64,000 bases of DNA from Alphaproteobacteria bacterium (GTDB lineage Bacteria; Myxococcota_A; UBA796; GCA-2862545): assembly GCA_020632885.1 (NCBI GenBank), contig JACKEQ010000026.1:21761-85760 (forward strand), in the 5' to 3' direction. Numbering within the stretch: the stretch's first letter is position 1; each line of letters starts with the position of its first letter. This document shows positions 62,359 to 64,000 of this stretch, in pieces. A program made the position numbers and the translations under genes. The notes under the pieces were generated by a model. The model worked only from the letters and a program-made list of their open reading frames with translations, was not told where the DNA came from and searched no databases.

Positions 62359-63283
62359 GGGGCCCGCGCCGCGTGGGATCGCAGAGGGCGTCGAGCTGGA
62401 ACGGGTCGCCCTGGACGGGCCGCGGGCCCGCGAGCCACGGTGCGTCCGGCTCGGCCCAGGCGCGCACCCCGTCGTCCCAGGCCTTCCGGCTGGAGCACAC
62501 GGCCGCCCGTCGCGCGGCGAGGGTGTCGAGGACCCGCTGGCCCACGACCTCGGCGTAGACGCTGGGATCGAGCACCTCGTCCCACTGCGGGTGCACCCAG
62601 GCGGCCCAGGACCAGGCACCCACGCGCTCGACGCAGCCGTCGGTGTCGCGGTCGAAGGCGCTCCCGGGCTCGAGCAGCTCGGCGTAGAAGCGGTAGCCGT
62701 CGTGGTTCGCGCGGAGGTCGGCGAAGCTGAAGGTCCGGCTCGTGAACAGGCCCCAGAGGCGGTACTCGGTGCGCACACCGGAGCGCACGGCCTCCTCTTC
62801 GGTCCCGCCCCGCGTGGTGTGGCGGTAGTAGGCGAAGCCTACGGACAGGAAGTGGTCGAGCTTGTCCGACCCCACGCGCTGGCCGCCGATCGCGTACGTG
62901 GGTCCGGGTCCCGCGAAGAAGAGGATGGGGGACTCGAAGGCGCTCACGTCGCCGTAGATGTCGTCGCGGTCGTCGAAGGCGAAGCGCGCGGCGTCGGATC
63001 GGTAGAGGGCGCGGGTGTAGCGGGTGAAGCCCGGCGCGCGGAACACCCCGCGCCGCAGGACCCAGGCGGGCCTGGAGGTCGCGCGGCGGATCTGGTGGGC
63101 GAGGACGCGCCGGGTGTCCGCGTCGTCGAGACGGCAGCGCGTGCGGCGGTTGGTGCGGTCGACGGCACGGTCGAGGAGGGGCTCGAGGAGCTGGTCGGCG
63201 AGGGGCGTGGCATCGGCCAGCGGGAGCTCGCGCCCCGTGAGCTGGTCGGTCTCGTAGGCGGTGGCCAGTGCGATCAGCCACAT
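62267..63283 (-). CDS. hypothetical secreted or periplasmic protein
   Basis: 338 residues from ATG at 63283 with AGGAGCC upstream. The N-terminus (MWLIALATAYETDQLTG) is a weak signal. The body has ILFFAGPGPTYAIGGQRVGSDKLDHFLSVGFAYYRH, YRLWGLFTSRTFSFADLRANHDGYRFYAEL and WAAWVHPQWDEVLDPSVYAEVV, with many aromatic residues, compatible with a periplasmic enzyme or VanZ/phospholipase-like fold, but I recognise no family. The last 35 residues are Pro/Arg/Ser-rich and overlap the convergent gene, hinting at a 3' frameshift or an unusual tail. Confidence 0.5.
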   Translation of the reverse strand: MWLIALATAYETDQLTGRELPLADATPLADQLLEPLLDRAVDRTNRRTRCRLDDADTRRVLAHQIRRATSRPAWVLRRGVFRAPGFTRYTRALYRSDAARFAFDDRDDIYGDVSAFESPILFFAGPGPTYAIGGQRVGSDKLDHFLSVGFAYYRHTTRGGTEEEAVRSGVRTEYRLWGLFTSRTFSFADLRANHDGYRFYAELLEPGSAFDRDTDGCVERVGAWSWAAWVHPQWDEVLDPSVYAEVVGQRVLDTLAARRAAVCSSRKAWDDGVRAWAEPDAPWLAGPRPVQGDPFQLDALCDPTRRGPLRARPPRRAPPPSGSPSHAPREGSSPPSRG

Positions 63284-63320
63284 CTTGGCAGGGCTCCTGG
63301 GGGCGCGTACCATGGTACCG

Positions 63321-64000
63321 ATGCTGACGCTCCTCGGACTCCTGCTCTCCAACGCCCACGCGGGCTGTGACACCCCGCGGCGTGTCCGGGTGGTGACGCT
63401 GAACGCCTGGGGCCTCCCGGCGCCCATCGCCAGGGACCGGAAGCTCCGGCTGCCGCGCATCGAGCGCTGGCTCGAGAAGCGGGATGCGGACATCTCGGGT
63501 CTGCAGGAGGTCTGGCGGGGGGCCCGGCCGCTCCTCTCGGACGGGGTCGTGTGGTCGGCGAGCCCTGCCGACACGGGCCTCGCGGTGAGCTCGAGGCACC
63601 CGGTCACCCACCTCGTCCAGCACACCTTCGCGTCGGGGCGCGGCTTCGACCGGATCAAGTCGAAGGGCGTGCTGGAGGTGGAGCTGGAGGTCCAGGGGGA
63701 GCCCCTCTGGGTCGCGGTCACCCACCTCCAGTCCGGGCCCGGCGAGCGGAACGCGCGAGTGCGCGCCGCGCAGGTGGACGAGCTGCTGGAGCTCGTGGAG
63801 CCCGGTCGGCCCACCGTGCTGCTCGGCGACTTCAACTTCTACACGGGCGAGCTGACGGACGCGCTCTCGCACCAGCGGCTCGTGGATGCGGGTTTCGTGG
63901 ACGTCGCGGCCGCGGCAGGCGTTCGCACCGCCACCTACCCGGGCGGTGAGCATCGTTTCGACCGCATCTACGCGCGGAGCCGCTGCACCCACACCGTGGA
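63321..64000 (+). CDS. endonuclease/exonuclease/phosphatase family protein, 3' end beyond window
   Basis: At least 226 residues from ATG at 63321 (ATG at 63312 in the same frame is possible). Signal MLTLLGLLLSNAHAG. The EEP fold is clear: VVTLNAWGLP, ISGLQEVW (metal Glu), VAVTHLQSG (His), LLGDFNFYTGE (Asp, Asn) and EHRFDRIYAR. Secreted members include sphingomyelinase- and DNase-like enzymes; LNAWGLP and HLQSG are typical of the sphingomyelin phosphodiesterase group. The frame is open at the window end. It is divergent from the hypothetical gene, with 37 bases between starts. Confidence 0.85.
   Translation, partial: MLTLLGLLLSNAHAGCDTPRRVRVVTLNAWGLPAPIARDRKLRLPRIERWLEKRDADISGLQEVWRGARPLLSDGVVWSASPADTGLAVSSRHPVTHLVQHTFASGRGFDRIKSKGVLEVELEVQGEPLWVAVTHLQSGPGERNARVRAAQVDELLELVEPGRPTVLLGDFNFYTGELTDALSHQRLVDAGFVDVAAAAGVRTATYPGGEHRFDRIYARSRCTHTV

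Overview
The window is a very GC-rich (roughly 70% by eye), densely coded stretch from a Gram-negative, predatory or soil-type bacterium, most likely a member of the Myxococcota or another former Deltaproteobacteria lineage. The reasons are MopE-type Asp/Cys repeats (DxDxDG...DCDD...CDGxDxDCDG), long Asp-Ala-Asp-Thr linkers on secreted proteins, a MYXO-CTERM-like C-terminus, a Gly-rich VWA lipoprotein, several eukaryote-like Ser/Thr kinases and many lipoproteins. No rRNA, tRNA, CRISPR array, integrase or insertion sequence was seen. There is no stretch over 300 bases without a gene or gene remnant. Starts are often GTG or TTG, and genes often overlap by 1-4 bases, so long operons are likely.

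Layout. 1-3.4 kb: a MopE-repeat lipoprotein (cut by the window edge), a membrane Ser/Thr kinase and a secreted partner. 3.5-5.2 kb: a lipoprotein joining a lamin-tail domain, a MopE motif and endonuclease I. 5.3-12.9 kb: small membrane and secreted proteins, a prolyl oligopeptidase, a DUF3060 protein, a quinone-reductase-like enzyme and a hemerythrin/Rho_N protein. 13-18.1 kb: a scarred segment with a lipoprotein, a lipid kinase, a duplicated and reciprocally decayed small gene/membrane gene pair, a DUF4262 pseudogene and a frameshifted formate/nitrite-transporter-like gene. Two divergent promoters in this segment share sequence elements.

18.2-29.2 kb: an esterase, a VWA lipoprotein, a rhomboid protease, an HTTM membrane operon, an NlpC/P60-like secreted protein and an octaheme cytochrome with a fused thioredoxin domain. 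29.2-36.3 kb: an operon of one anchor/VWA lipoprotein and two paralogous giant GT-C-type membrane proteins. 36.3-39.2 kb: malate dehydrogenase and two cytosolic proteins. 39.3-44.6 kb: a matrixin-type metalloprotease, an HNH nuclease and a VIT-VWA protein with a predicted outer-membrane barrel, tightly coupled.

44.6-50.1 kb: a six-gene overlapping operon containing a sulfotransferase, two membrane proteins, an ECF sigma factor, a DUF4384-like membrane protein (candidate anti-sigma factor) and a secreted caspase-like protein. This is the best candidate here for a little-described system. A large co-centred palindrome lies just upstream. 50.2-55.5 kb: a secreted protein, a Prx5-type peroxiredoxin and a 1330-residue kinase. 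55.5-59.5 kb: an arsenic module, aioB-aioA (arsenite oxidase) divergent from arsM (arsenite methyltransferase). 59.5-64 kb: a solitary CpaF-type ATPase, a tandem universal stress protein, two uncharacterised genes and the start of an endonuclease/exonuclease/phosphatase-family protein.

Functional themes are a heavily decorated cell envelope and secretome, kinase and sigma-factor signalling, and redox/arsenic handling. Functions are inferred from motifs read by eye; no database search was run.
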